From contig NW_001865045.1 of assembly GCF_000002865.3 (NCBI RefSeq), forward strand, positions 685,594 to 749,593: DNA of 64,000 nt. Direction: 5' to 3'. The stretch is from Monosiga brevicollis MX1. Lineage: Eukaryota; Opisthokonta; Choanoflagellata; Craspedida; Salpingoecidae. Shown piece by piece: positions 1-15,190 of the stretch. Below the pieces are notes generated by a model that was not told the DNA's origin, searched no databases, and saw nothing but the letters and a program-made list of their open reading frames with translations. The position numbers and the translations under genes are program-made. How positions within the stretch are numbered: the stretch's first letter is position 1; every line of letters starts with the position of its first letter.

Positions 1-2822
1 GTCCAATGCATATAAAACCAGAGATGGGGGCCTGCTCCCCACGGGTTTGGCGTACCGGGTTGTGAGCCAGGGCAACCAAAAACCCGGCAACGTCGGGGGT
101 GAGCAAGAACGTTTTGACTGCAAATGGACACTGGTGCATCCACATCAGCAGGACAATCAGACGCGAAGCTTTGGAGCGCGGGTCGTTGGCACTGGCCAGC
201 GACATGACAATCATGCTCAGCAGAGTAGAGCGCTCCGTTGTATTGTTGGGCGTCAACGCCACCTTGAGCAATGTCTCCTACACACGCACACCATCATCAG
301 CACACCCATGGTCACGGCCAGGAGTGCCAGACCCTTGTGGGGAGGGTGCGAGGTACATACGCGACAGGCTGTGCTCCCAATCACCAAATGCGCCAGGGCT
401 AGGCCGCAAAGCCAACTGATGGTGCCCTTGTTTGTACTCAGAATGCCTTGCACCAAGAGAATGCATGGATTTTGAGATGGCGGTACGCTTGTCCCAGCCA
501 TCAACAAATTGGTCAGCTCCTGCTGCTTCTACTCCACCATGTATTCCCATGCCGAGCCACGCCAGAGTGAGGTTGTCACATGAAAGCCAAGACCACAAGG
601 AGATTGCATCTCGACACCACCGCGGCCCAGCAAGAGGGGCGAGCGTGCTTGCTGATTCACAGAAACGCACCGAGCTGCTATCGTGGACACAGGACTCGAA
701 AATGTACATGGCAGCACGTCGCGTGTCAAAATCATACGTCTCTGTGAACGCAATGGCAGCCGCACGATACAGCCACGAGTAGTTGGCACTGGTCATGACC
801 GCTTGGTTCTCCGGGTGACCTGCGCAGGGGCATCGCTGGTTAAGACTTGCTGGGACGTTTAACAATCCACACCAGCACCAGCGTGGGGCGGCATGTTCAA
901 CGGACCACGGATGGTTTCGGCAACTGCCAACAGGGCCTCCTCGCGTTTGGGCAGGGAGGAAGCTAGCGACAGGTTCATGAGCTGCTCCAAGAGACCACAA
1001 CTTTGCACGGTCGCCTGCGCAGCCAAGCGCGAGTTGGGGGTGTTGGTGGGCGAAACCAGCAGGCGCACAATGTGCAGCATGGCTTGGATGTTATCCACGG
1101 TGGCTTCGGGCCATTCCTGTTTCTGAAAGGATTCGAGCACGGCAAAAAAGCCGGGGATCTTTTGCACGCAGCTATGTGTGTGTGTGAGAGAGGGAGAGCG
1201 GGCGACATGAGAAGGTGGGCGCACAGAGAAGAAAACATGGTGTACGGCCGACAGCCAAGTTGGGTCGTACCTCAGTTCACGAAAGTAGTTTTGATTGGAT
1301 GGGTTGAGGTACAATAGGTTATGCATCAAGCGAAGGCAATCAAGCACAATGACGCCACCATCGCAGTGACCCTCCTAGACGAACCAAGGACCAATTGGCG
1401 ATGCAAGCATTTAGGTGTATCAGCGTGCTTTGAGGAACAGGAATGAACGGGCCTGGGCACATTGTTGGGAATGTATTCACAACTGATACCTCAGCAATGA
1501 TGCGAAACATTCGCTCGAAGGCGTTTTCAAAAGCCACAATTTTTTGCACGTCTGCATTGCCGCGGGTGAGCTCGTAGATGATCAAGAGACCCTGGGAAGG
1601 CAGACAAGCGACGCGGTCCCATCAGTAAGCCCTTGACTGCGGCCGTGCAAGCGCCAACAAGCCCACGCCGTTGTCACGCGCAAGAACCTGATTGCGGATG
1701 ACTTCGCGCCGATCGTCCAGCAGGTCCATTAGGCGTGAAATGCCGACGGGCTGCTGGATAATGCATTGCTGTGTTCAAAGACATCGCGCCAAATATGAGT
1801 TAAAGAGAACGCGGGATATTGTATGCGCACACTGCCCCTCGCTGCTGCAACCACACGCACACGCACAGACACAGGCACACAGGCACACAGACACAGACAC
1901 AGACACACACACACGCGTGCGCGCCACTCAGCTAACCTGCATCTGCTTGGGTCGATTCTCAAGCAGGATGGTGAGGAGTCGTGATAGATTGTAGCTAGCA
2001 GTCCAATTAAAAACGGGGTGAAACCACAATCTTCTTGCCTGGCACAGCGACTGATGCGCTTCAGAGTCTGGTGAGTTTGAGAACATGATAGCTCTACGTA
2101 CCGCACATGAAAGTCAACGGTGCTGAGCCGCGAAAGAAGAAGTAGAACATTGTCCTATGCATGGGCATAAGACAACAACAACAACAAAAAAGTGCAATCA
2201 GCCATAGGCAGGGGTTTTTGGTCCAAGGTGCATGCAGGAACTGCTGGTCAAATGTGTGGCGCAAAGTGCAACAAAACAGGAGGATGATGGGACCTACCGT
2301 ATCTTTGACAAACATTTCTGTAAACATGATCCCAACATCACCATCATCATTCTTGTCCTGTCAAGGTCGAGGTCGGGGTGAGCGTGCTGATCCAAGCCAG
2401 TGGGAGGAAGCGCGAGGGAGCGAGCCGAAAGCATGAAAGGACAACCTTGGCAGTGGTGACTTGGATCAAGGCCTCCAAGGCATGGTTGGCAATCTCTGTA
2501 TCCTGATGGTCGTGCCGCAAGACGTCGACCAGGTGTGTCATGCCTTGAGAACCAACTTCAACCTGATACTCTTTGGCCAGTGCGCGCAGGCCCTGGACGG
2601 CGGAACGGCGATCCTCAAGCAGCGAAGCCGACTCGAGCCGCACGCAAAGTTTTTCCACCTATACCATGATATCCGGCAAGAAATCAGATCAAGATGGCTA
2701 GACAACTGATGGAACCAGTCGCATGCAGCCTGTGTGGCCGAGCGGGCAATCGTGGGACGAACCGTCTCAGCACCCGTGACGGACGCATCGGGGCGATCCC
2801 CGCCAAACATGCTCCCGAACAT
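1..2822 (-). CDS. USO1: General vesicular transport factor p115/USO1, partial (3' end beyond window)
   Basis: This is a long coiled-coil tether that docks ER-derived COPII vesicles at the Golgi; only the N-terminal armadillo-like head is in the window. The start ATG is at 2822 (MFGSMFGGDRPD). A first intron (about 2655-2773) joins ...GAET to VEKLCVRLES, followed by LLEDRRSAVQGLRALAKEY and MTHLVDVLRHDHQDTEIA, which closely track the head of animal p115. Later exons encode MFTEMFVKDT (around 2290), the hallmark GNADVQKIVAFENAFERMF (around 1540), DCLRLMHNLLYLNPSNQNYF (around 1310) and GILSTNKGTISWLCGLALAH (around 420). At least six introns are present; one holds a CA-rich stretch near 1850-1920. 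The acidic tail and coiled coil lie beyond position 1. The family call is firm. Exon ends in the 1-900 stretch are uncertain. Confidence 0.88.
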
Positions 2823-3439
2823 GATGTGTGGTTCCACCAATCAGGCAGACCTTTGGGACTTTAGACACGAAAAGGCAAGGGAAAGAACCAAGAGGCGCAA
2901 TGGGTGAGGTGCAGTCCTCTGAGCGTAACAGCGCGACACGAGCGGATTGTGAGCCAACGTCAGCTCCAGAAACAGGAATGCCCCCATGCACGCAAGCTCA
3001 CAGACCCAACAAAGATCCACAACCCCCCACTCCCTTTAACCTGCTCCAACACTACCCTCAGGCCCCAGCCACACTCAGCGACACCTCGTCCCTGCCCCAG
3101 ACCGCCAAGAGACCGGACGCGCGCGCAGCCAGCTCGGCCCTTGCCCCCACTGTCACGGACACGTACTGAAAGCAGCCACCTCCGACAAATCCGGAAAAAA
3201 ATACGGTGTTACATGCGATAGTGTGATTTGAAGCACACTTTTATACACTCAAGCAACGTGTCACTATGGCACCAAGAGCCTGGTCAATACTGTTGTATCG
3301 ACGAATTGGTAACAAAAACACGCTGGAGGCCCGTGTCCCATCGCATGATTTACCGAACAACAGCTGTTGTCACATCTAATTCATTCTGTCTGACAAGTGA
3401 TCGGTCGCACAGAAAATTTTGACGACGAACCACCCAACG

Positions 3440-3491
<52 letters not shown>

Positions 3492-4280
3492 TATCATCAG
3501 TGAACCTCCTGCTCCTGCTCCTCCGCCGCCGCCGCCACCTCCTCTTTCCTCCTCCTCTTTCCTCCCATCGGATCACTTTCTTTGCCCGCGGCACCAGAGG
3601 GTGGGTGTGGCATTGAACATATCGTTGTGCGGATCGGATCTGTATCGACGCGCAACAGGTTGCTTGGGTATGTCACATGCTGATGATTGTTGATTTGATG
3701 GAGCTGCCACATGTGCACCGCCGTGTGTTGCCGTGTTGGCCAATTCAGGTCGCCCTTCCTAGGCATGGTCAACTGACTAACAGGGGCGTGCTCAATCCGA
3801 TCTAGATTGTCAACATCAGGGCTAGTCCGTTTCCGTTTCTTGGTGTTTCACCCGCACCTGTCTGGACCTCAAGCTGCGTGCGATCACGCGGCGTCCTGGA
3901 TGCCCTGAGAGTGAGCTTTGCGTCTGCTCGTTTTGCCGCCGTCCGGGCAGCTGGGCTTAATTCTGCCCCCAATCCTCTCAACACCGCCCATCTACGCATG
4001 CCATTGATTTGCGCAGCAACGCTTGGCGCCTGGGTGGTCATCACCGGCCGATATGCTTCCCACACACATCAAATCATCGCGGGGTCCAGCGAGCTCCTTG
4101 TTCAAGTACGTGCCAGTCAATGTGCCCGCGTGCATACGCGCGCTGAAGTTTTGTTGTTCTTGCTTTTCTCCTTTCTCTTTCTTTCAGCTGGCGGCGAGGT
4201 TGACTCTGCTTCGTCTCGGGCTCATGTTGGCCGCTGTACTTCACCCCTGCCCCTCTGACTTTGTGAGTAGACAACAGGGC
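2823..4280. promoter_or_regulatory. Divergent intergenic region between USO1 and the GH47 mannosidase, with a (TG)n tract
   Basis: This 1.46-kb stretch separates two divergently transcribed genes and must hold both promoters. A pure TG microsatellite runs from 3442 to 3490, followed by a CT/CCG-rich stretch to about 3565. Open frames crossing the stretch are repetitive (VCVCVC, THTHTH) or lack similarity and splice context, so no gene is called. A 5' UTR intron for the mannosidase could lie in 3900-4270, where a pyrimidine-rich tract ends in TTTCAG near 4187. Confidence 0.45.
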
Positions 4281-7664
<3,384 letters not shown>

Positions 7665-8242
7665 GGCGCCCCCCTGGTAGGGGCTGTAGAGCAAGAGGGT
7701 TTGCAGCATCAAGAGGCTTGACGCCGGGCGAGGACTGACGCTGGTTTTTGTTCTACAAAAAGCAGAGGTCGCCATCTTGCTTGTGTCGGCCTTTCTTCTT
7801 ATTTCAAAGTTATGTGACAAGTGGCTCTTGAACACTGAGGATTTTGCCTTGATGTGGTCAATGCGTGGGTTGTGTGTATGTGTGTGTGTTTGATGGTTGC
7901 ACATTGCACATATGGGTGAGCAATGGGAGTGCCTCACAAAAGCTGAAGACTGCAGCTAGCCGACTCGATTGAATGCTACGATTCACAAAGGAGAAAAATT
8001 GACAAAGTTTAGTTCGCAAAGCGAAGGAGAGGTATCTAAGCAAGAAGGACGTGATGACGAGGCGAGCGAGATTCGTCGGTTGACGACCAGGAGCGCCAAA
8101 GGCCCGCGCTGGGCGGTACATAATATTTACAGATGCACGTTCAAAGGTTTATCCTCATCTTGATGCATCACACAGAAACAGTGGCTATGGACAAGGATAC
8201 AAAGAGTCTTTACAGGCGCGAATCGCATCGCGCTGGTACTTC
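7665..8242. other. Intergenic region between convergent genes
   Basis: This 3'-to-3' spacer holds the 3' UTRs of the mannosidase and the PH-domain gene. A short TG-rich stretch lies near 7868-7890. An alternative C-terminal exon of the PH gene ending at 8185 cannot be excluded. Nothing else is recognisable. Confidence 0.4.
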
Positions 8243-8913
8243 TTAACCAGTCTGCAGCGAGTTCCTGGTGTCCTGTGCGCTGTGTGCGGCCAGCTGTCAA
8301 GTCAGCCGGCAAGCATGTGCGATGACCACAGAAATTAAGTTTGTATTTACATGTTGAACAACAAGGCAGGGAAAAGAGTAGCAAACCAGATTCAACGTGA
8401 GTCGACGCACCACTTTGTTTTGAAGAAACTTGACCCAGGCTTTGGCTTCGTCGGGCCGCTCGGCACTCATGATGTACGTACGGGAGGGCAAGACCACACT
8501 ATGCGGTGGGAAGAACATGACAAAACAACGGCAATATACGATCGATGGTGAGTCGAGGTCGCGTTGCTTGGCCGTACACATATCCAAGGCACTCGCATGG
8601 CCGGGATTTGCTGATATCAGACACACCGAAAGCAGTTGGGGCGCGCAATCTGGTCTTCAAGGGCCACGTCGGAGCAGAAGCAAAGGTCAAGACTGTGCAA
8701 AGGCGCGGCTTGCTCGTCCGTGGCGTAGCTCAAGACGTTGCGCTCGCAAGTGAAGAAGCGTCGCTTCCAGTTCTGAGTCGAGGAGCCAAGAATGGGCTCA
8801 AACGGTGAGCTGGACGCAGGGGGGTGCAAGCGTGACTTTCTTGAACTCGATAAGCGAGAAAGGCTGGTCTGTACCTTGCGAAAGCCACCCAATTTGGTGA
8901 GCCATCCGGCCAT
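8243..8913 (-). CDS. Small single pleckstrin-homology (PH) domain protein
   Basis: The start ATG at 8913 gives MAGWLTKLGGFRK, the classic first strand of a PH domain. A GT-AG intron joins it to NWKRRFFTCERNVLSYAT. The next exon carries DVALEDQIARPNCFRCV, and after a second intron comes VVLPSRTYIMSAERPDEAKA followed by WVKFLQNK, which supplies the invariant Trp of the C-terminal helix. The product is about 120-140 residues and contains little beyond the PH fold, so it probably binds phosphoinositides as a stand-alone adaptor. The last exon is unsure: one reading ends at 8243 (LAAHSAQDTRNSLQTG), another at 8185 (LVKKYQRDAIRACKDSLYPC). The PH family is clear; no named orthologue is recognised. 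Confidence 0.65.
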
Positions 8914-9886
8914 GGAAGTCTAGGGGACACAATGCGAGTCGGTGCAAGTTGCCGGAGGGAGAGTCGGGCTGTGAAACAAGGTATACGGCAATACAGATGA
9001 CCACCACATGTGCTTTGACGGACGCGGGCTGACCTGTGTGGTTGACATGATTAACACTCAAAAAAAAAGCCTGGAACTCAGTGACCAAGAAGAGGCGCCA
9101 CCCGCTGCAGTCCTGGTAAGCACAGCACCCAGCACAAGGGCCACAACGAGCGCTTGAATCGTAGGAGCGGGGCCGCTCAAGAAGAGAACGACAGTGATGA
9201 TCGAGGCCAGCGATGAGGGGCATGCGCCGGGAACAAAAATGACGAAATGCTGAACCCGACAACAATCACATCAACAACAACAACAAAAACAACAGCAAGT
9301 ACTTGTTAAGTTGAAACATCTACTAAGCTTGCTTTGATTATATGTTCTGCATAAACTTTATTGACAGGTGCAAGATCTCATCAGACGCTGGCGAGTTGGC
9401 GTTGATTCCGCTCTTCCCGCAGAACCAAAGAACCACTTGTTGATTTGAAGAACAGCGTCAAGCGGGCAGGGAAGGTTCGGGGAGCTCAACGTCGTTCGCC
9501 AAGCCACGGATAGGGTTAGAAAGGCAGACCATGGGAGCGGGCGGGCAAGGCATGGGACAATCCATGTTCAGGGGCAGGGGGCAGAGTGGAGGCCGATGGT
9601 AGGGGGTCCAAGGCAGGTGACTGCTGGCGTAGATCACGCGATGGTGTCAGCATGACGGATGTTGCCTTTGACCCGTGCCACACCCATCTCGCAAGCTGCC
9701 CACACATGTGAACCTTTTTTTACCATGGTTTTACGCTGATTCGACCACACGTATACGGGCCGAGCATCACACATGACCGCACCGACAAACGGGCCTAGAT
9801 CGGTTCTGGGGATGAGCGTGCCATCTCGTAATATAAAAGTATTTTACTTTAGGAAGTGTTGTCAGATGTCATCATTTTAGGGCTCA
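8914..9886. promoter_or_regulatory. Divergent intergenic region between the PH gene and NAA80
   Basis: This 0.97-kb spacer lies between two divergent start codons and should contain both promoters. It holds short CAA-rich (near 9270-9300) and A-rich stretches. No open frame here shows similarity or a splice context. Confidence 0.4.
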
Positions 9887-10938
9887 ATGATGGCGGTGCC
9901 AGTCAAAGGTGGACGACGATGGTGTCTGCTGCATGAGGCGCCTGAGCATGGACTGGCGACTGCCGAGCTGCTGAATCAGCAGTGGCCGCGATCCCTGGCA
10001 GCTCGGTGTGTGATGGTGTATGGATCCGTTTGCATGGGACAAGCTGGGATTGTGTGGACGTAGCCTCAAGCCTGCACTTCATGGGTTGGTAGGCAAAAGA
10101 GTCTGGCCGAATCAACCGCCAACCTGCCTTGGGTGTTGGTACTGCTCGCCGAGGAGGACGCGAGCGTCATTGGGACGGCTCGTGTCTCGCGCGCCGCTCA
10201 CGACGCCGAGGCCGTGGTCATTGAGTCTGGTAACCTTGGCTCTGCCCATGAACTCTGCCTTGTCAATACTGATCCCTTGCGCCCCTTTGACGCCGCCTGT
10301 TGTGCCCATGCTTTGTCAAACTTGTGCAGTTTTGGTCGCACCTGCCCGACGGGGTCAGGGTCTCGGGCGCTGCATCATGTTGGAGCTAGAAGCTCGATTA
10401 CAAAAGTGTGTGGTACTGTGCCAGCAAACTTGTGTTGATGTGGCGGATCTCCTCTGACCCTTGACCGTTTCCGCACTGGGTGTTGTTGCAGGCGCGGCAC
10501 CAAGGTGATCCACCTGAGCTCACACGACGCGGTCCCCTTTTACCGTCGCCTGGGCTACGTTGATGGGCCGGCCGTCACGGTTTGGAATCCACTCCTTGCT
10601 CGACTCGTACGTCCCTCTACTGAGCCTGCCTGTTTTGCTGCGTACAGGATTTCTCAACGAAAGACAAAGAGTGAACAGCCTCACCAATGTCCTTTCGTGT
10701 CGACACGCAGTCACCCGCTGCCCTGGCTGCTCAGCCCACCAAAACTACCCAAAACCCGCCGGCTGTACAAACAGCCGCAGTCCACGTGGCCTCCAACGCA
10801 ACTTCCCTGCCACCCCCGCCACCCCCGGCGCCCCCGGCGCCCCCCGCTCCCCCGACACAGCAACCTGACTTGCCCGCGCATAACAGCGCAAGCAGTCTCC
10901 CCACGGTTTGGCTCCAGAAGATTCTAGCGCCCGCTTAG
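9887..10938 (+). CDS. NAA80: N-alpha-acetyltransferase 80-like actin acetyltransferase (GNAT family, polyproline insert)
   Basis: NAA80 (NAT6/FUS2) acetylates the processed N-terminus of actin in animals. Exon 1 (9887-10005) encodes ATAELLNQQWPRSLAAR, matching the ADLINEQWPRS region of human NAA80. Exon 2 (10093-10229) encodes LPWVLVLLAEEDASVIGTAR VSR. Exon 3 carries the acetyl-CoA loop VLVAPARRGQGLGRCIMLEL (motif RRGQGLG). Exon 4, from about 10492, encodes TKVIHLSSHDAVPFYRRLGY, matching LHLTTHDQVHFYTHLGY. The last exon, from about 10710, has a run of prolines (PPPPPPAPPAPPAPP) followed by TVWLQKIL, like the polyproline and FWMEKDI end of the human enzyme, which binds profilin. The stop is at 10936-10938. 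Domain order and intron phases fit throughout. Calling it NAA80 rather than a generic GNAT rests on the whole-length match recalled from memory. Confidence 0.85.
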
Positions 10939-11095
10939 TATTTCACTCAGCCCAAGCCTCGTGTGCAATTTTTACGGGATCGATTGCTGCCGCTGCCGCC
11001 GCCGGGCACCACTCGAGTCCCGGTCGACACCGCCTCACTTCTAGCAGGACAAAACCATGAAAGAAGGTCAAAGGCTCACATCGCCACTGGCAGGC

Positions 11096-14000
11096 CTAAG
11101 GCTGACGCGGGTAGCAGCTACCCGGCGAAATGGGGCTGGCGGCAATGCCCATCGCGTTGAGCTTGCATACCATACGCGCCAGGCGCGGAGCGGCCTCATA
11201 TGGATCGTTGACGGCCTGCGAAGACCACATGCGCTCGGCAAAGGCTGATGCACGTGGCCAGGCCTTGCCCATGAGATTGCCTGCGTGAATCTCTTCGCTC
11301 CACAAGGACACCTCGCCTACAGTTGATGGGGTCCACGTGAGAAGTGCCTGCCAATTCATGGTCGAAGCTTCGTGCCACACTGGCCGCTGGGAATTGATGT
11401 GTTCATAATGCCCCTTCTGCTCAACAAGCATTCATCCCAAAACGGCGTGTTCTTCCGCAGCTCACCGCCAAGAACACGAGCTGCCTCAGCAGGGGTCAGA
11501 TCTCCCTGCCCAGAAAAGGGTTCAAGCCCATAAACGTCCGTCCAGAGCTGGTAAATGTCACCGTTGCCAAAGCCATCTGTGCCGCGTTGCAAGCAAGGCC
11601 AAATGAGTCGGCTCCCGCGCCGAGTACAATGAGAAAACACAAGGCTTGCATGCGATACGCACCGTTGAGGTACCACTCGCCGTTGGGGCCATTGGCCAAG
11701 ATGGCGCGATAGCCTGCTTTGACCAGAGTGTACAGCCTACAGGTGCACAAGCGTGGTGAAACAGGGACCGCCGGTTTGGCAAGCAAAGACTCTGAATTCT
11801 CATAGCACGGAGAGGAAAAACGTACTCATCAACGACGTCTGCGCCCTTCCAGGCGTCATAGACGACATCTGTGGAGAGATTGACGCCGTTGTCAAAGGTG
11901 TCCTGATAGATGACTAGGGTTGCGTTGGGGAAAATATCCCGCGCCATCTTGAGCAGGCGTTCATTGTAATATTGTTGCAACTTGCTATAATCCTGTCAAC
12001 AAAGGCGCAATGAGACCCTGCATGGTTATTTTCTCCGCGCGCTCACGCATGACACTACGTACGCCGTCGTAGCCCTGCTTGTTCATGAACGCCGTCACGC
12101 GCGCCGACTCCTTCCAGCAGGCATAGAACACCTCGTCTCCTGCAGACCACACATGCACAAATGCCAAGGATGAGGCGCAGCATAGTGCGAAGAAGCACAC
12201 TGTCGACCCTCGCTCCAAACCCTAATTACGACGAACCGCCCATGTGGATAAAGGGGTCTTCGATGATCTTGCTCAAGTCGGTAAAGAGATCGCTCAGGAC
12301 CTGATGAAGATGTGAGGACCACGACCGTGTCAGGCGGGACTTGTGAGCTTGGATATGCCACAGCATCAAGGAAAAAAAGAAAAAAAAAAAAAAAAGTGAA
12401 AGAAAAAAAGAGGGGGGCGGGGCTAGGAACATGGATAAACTGATACCTGGAATGTTTCTTCCTGGCTTGGATCAAGCGTAGTCATGCTGATTGTCGACGA
12501 GTAGGTGGCAATGGTGTTGGGACAGTCGGTGACCACGTTGGGGAAACCGTACTTCCACGAGTCAGCGTGGCCGGGCGTGTCAATCTCAAACATGACGCGT
12601 ACGCCACGTGCTTTGGCAAACTCGACCACATACGTCAGATCATCGGCCCTACCAGAGCCAACAAAATGCAACTCCTCTCACTGTGAACAACAGATCCGGA
12701 ATAAAGCCGGAAATCGGCAGGTGTCCTGGGGTGGTTGAACGTACGAGTATTGCTCAAAAGTCGAATAAGCACCCTTGCCGAGGTTGGCAGCATCGCCACG
12801 GGGCTGATATGGGAAGCTCATCTCGTCAACCAAGTGCCTGTCGAGTGCACATGATGTCAGAAGCTCGTTGAACTTTGATGATGAACGATGCAACGCACAC
12901 CGGTCCAGCCTTGCGAAGCAATGGTCGATTCATTGAGGTGAACAAACCAATGCAAGAGCGAGAGCTTGTTGAAGCTCATGGCACGGATAAAGTCGCAAAT
13001 GGTATCGCGAGGAATAAAGTGGCGAGAGGTGTCAATCAACACGCCGCGATGAGCAAAACGTGGGGCGTCTACCGAGAACAGAGGGTAGGCACAATGACAC
13101 AGGCGTCAAGGCGGCAAAGAACCATGCGCTTCTACTGGTACTATGCTGGCGCGAGGGCACACCATGAATGAACCAGGGGGCACCGCGAATGACCACTGTG
13201 CCGTCCACACGCTGCTCCATGAGCTGTTGCAGCGAGGTCAAGGCGTGCATGGCGCCATATGCGTTGTTGGCAAGGATAGTAACGGAAGTGGTTTGGCCAC
13301 TGGTGGTCATCTACCGGTGGCCGACAAGTGAAACAGGACCATCGGGTGCAATGAGGGGTGAGCTGGGAGCATGGTGGGCTGCAGCATGTAGCCAGCTCTG
13401 ACCTCAAGGCTGTAGGAGTTGTTCGTGTTCTCATTGAGGGTCAGATCCTGTGAGTCGAGCTGCACCTGGACGCTGGTCAATGAGGACGTTGCGGGCACTG
13501 GTTTGTGGCAAAAAAAATTGGCGCGATCATTGAGTGAGGGGCGGCAAGGGCCTGTGCCTGGTTCGCTGCGGCGGGGACGGTTTGGACGATTCTAGCAGCC
13601 TACCTCCGTGGGTATGGTCCGGGCCAAAGACCAAGGTTTTGTTGCCGATTGCGGCGCGAAGACGACCAAACGCCGCGGTCACTTGGTCGTTGGTGTTGCC
13701 GTTCCCGCTCAGTGCAAGGTTGCCAACCGTCACGACCTGAGTGCCGTTTTGGAAGTAGGAGGGCTTGGGCCAAGGCGTAGTCTAAAAAGGCGCGCAAAGA
13801 CACGTGAGCTGCACAGAGAGGTGACCGACGACACTCGGGGTACGCAGGTACGGCCAATAAAGAGCGTTGCTGGGCAGATCAAACGCGCAGACACTCAAGG
13901 GAGGCTGGGGACAAGGGCCAGGGCGGTAGCACCTCATTTGACTGGATCAGCGTTCGGGGAAAGACAAATCCATTGGCAACACCTAAGAATATAGCATCCG

Positions 14001-14138
14001 CACACGTGAATCAGCTACCCGCTCCCATCCTTGTCCTGGCGAGTTGCGAGTCGTAACCATGCAATGTAACCCACCCAGACAAGTGCTAGCCACCAGTACC
14101 AAGGCCGCCAGGACCTTGGGCAGTGGGCACACCGCCAT
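11096..14138 (-). CDS. Beta-N-acetylhexosaminidase (GH20, HEXA/HEXB type), secreted or lysosomal
   Basis: The enzyme removes terminal beta-linked GlcNAc or GalNAc from glycoproteins and glycolipids. The start at 14138 gives a signal peptide (MAVCPLPKVLAALVLVASTC). The mature N-terminus contains PWPKPSYFQNGTQVVTVGN and the GH20b-like domain. Catalytic-domain exons read downstream: RHFIPRDTICDFIRAMSFNK, NKLSLLHWFVHLNES, ARGVRVMFEIDTPGHADSW and DPFIHMG joined to GDEVFYACWKES, which supplies the catalytic Asp-Glu pair (near 12126-12139). Then come NATLVIYQDTFDNGVNLSTD and LWSEEIHAGNLMGKAWPRAS followed by AFAERMWSS. The stop is at 11096-11098. At least nine introns were seen. The gene is convergent with NAA80, with only 157 bp between their stops. 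Confidence 0.9.
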
Positions 14139-14592
14139 CAATCCGATCTTGACAGTGAGCGAATGAGAGAGAGAGAGAGAGATTTGCGCGCGCGCGTGTG
14201 TGTGTGAGTGGATGAAAAGTGGAGGACTCCTCTTAAACATACGCTCTCTGTTGATGATTTTGTCATCATAATCACTGTTCTGCTGCTTTCATAGTCTGGC
14301 TCTCTGTGTCGCAAGAGTGCTGTGCGCTCTGCATGCATGGATGGGATGGGCTGAGGATCGTTTTTGAACGGGGGAAGAGAGGAAGGGGGTTTGTCTTCAT
14401 GGGCGATTTGGATTTTCGATTGAGCGGCAGAATGCAGCCGATACCGTATCATCACGCTTCATTCACAGCCGGACGGTTTATTTATAACGCTCAGCGTTTC
14501 TCATGTTCAGACAAGGCTTTGCTATCAAACCCAAGCATTCAAACGCAGCTCCTAATAGAGGCTGCAAAAGTCAAAAGGAGATCGCTCCAGAT
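14139..14592. other. Spacer between hexosaminidase 5' end and H2B 3' end
   Basis: It contains a GA/GC-CA simple repeat (about 14165-14210) in the probable 5' leader of the hexosaminidase. Just past the H2B stop, on the minus strand, there is a short GGAG-CGAT-CTCC hairpin (about 14573-14584). Its four-base-pair stem is shorter than the six-pair stem of animal replication-dependent histone mRNAs. Nothing else is recognisable. Confidence 0.35.
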
Positions 14593-14955
14593 TTACTTGC
14601 TGCTGGTGTACTTGGTGACGGCCTTGGTGCCCTCCGACACGGCGTGCTTGGCCAGCTCACCGGGGAGCAAGAGGCGGACGGCAGTCTGGATCTCGCGGGA
14701 CGAGATGGTGGACTTGCCGTTGTACTTGGCCAGACGGGATGACTCGTTGGCAATGCGCTCAAAGAGGTCGTTGACAAACGAGTTGAGGATGGACATGGCC
14801 TTGGAGGAGACACCAGTATCGGAGTGCACCTGCTTCAGGACCTTGAAGATGTAGATCGAGTAAGACTCCTTGCGGCGCTTCTTGCGACCCTTCTCGCCGA
14901 CGGCCTTGGCCTTGCCGGCCTTCTTCTCGCCCTTCTTGGAAGCCTTGGGGGGCAT
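14593..14955 (-). CDS. Histone H2B
   Basis: This intronless 120-residue frame encodes a complete core histone H2B. The basic tail ([18 protein letters not shown]) is followed by [20 protein letters not shown] and [20 protein letters not shown]. Then come [40 protein letters not shown] and the C-terminal helix ending AVTKYTSSK. The Lys near the C-terminus that is ubiquitinated in other eukaryotes is present in AVTKYTSSK. The gene is solitary: no H2A, H3, H4 or H1 lies nearby. It is the only clearly intronless gene called in this window, as is common for histones. Confidence 0.97.
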   Translation of the reverse strand: MPPKASKKGEKKAGKAKAVGEKGRKKRRKESYSIYIFKVLKQVHSDTGVSSKAMSILNSFVNDLFERIANESSRLAKYNGKSTISSREIQTAVRLLLPGELAKHAVSEGTKAVTKYTSSK

Positions 14956-15092
14956 GATGTCAGTTCTTCGTGTCTAAAGTTGACTGCCGTTTGCGCTGGA
15001 AAATGCCTCACTTGGGCAAATGCTTTCCACGACCTGAAGAGCCATCAAAATCGCCTTTTGGAGCCAAAATGTTTGTCTGTCTGGTTTTAAAA

Positions 15093-15115
15093 AAGTCCCC
15101 TCAATAAGTCCCCTC
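15093..15115. promoter_or_regulatory. Direct repeat in the H2B upstream region
   Basis: The decamer AAGTCCCCTC occurs at 15093-15102 and again at 15106-15115, about 140-160 bp upstream of the H2B ATG. An A/T-rich TTTTTTAAAA (minus strand) lies beside it and could act as a TATA-like element. A promoter role is inferred from position only. Confidence 0.25.
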
Positions 15116-15190
15116 TGAAAGTCGATTTTCTAAGTTTTATGTTGCGTGCGAACGCAGTGAAATACGAATTTTTCTTTCATTCTTTTTTGT

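Noticed and set aside
2828-3221. Plus-strand frames of about 105-113 residues upstream of USO1
   Set aside because: They overlap the USO1 promoter and 5' end, are Pro/Arg/Thr-rich without a domain, and have no splice context.
3397-3693. Open frames reading VCVCVC and THTHTH across the TG repeat
   Set aside because: They are products of a microsatellite with no similarity or conserved start.
10648-10674. An alternative end for NAA80 (DFSTKDKE) just after the GNAT exon
   Set aside because: Possible, but the acceptor near 10709 joins the GNAT part to the polyproline exon, matching the full animal NAA80 layout.
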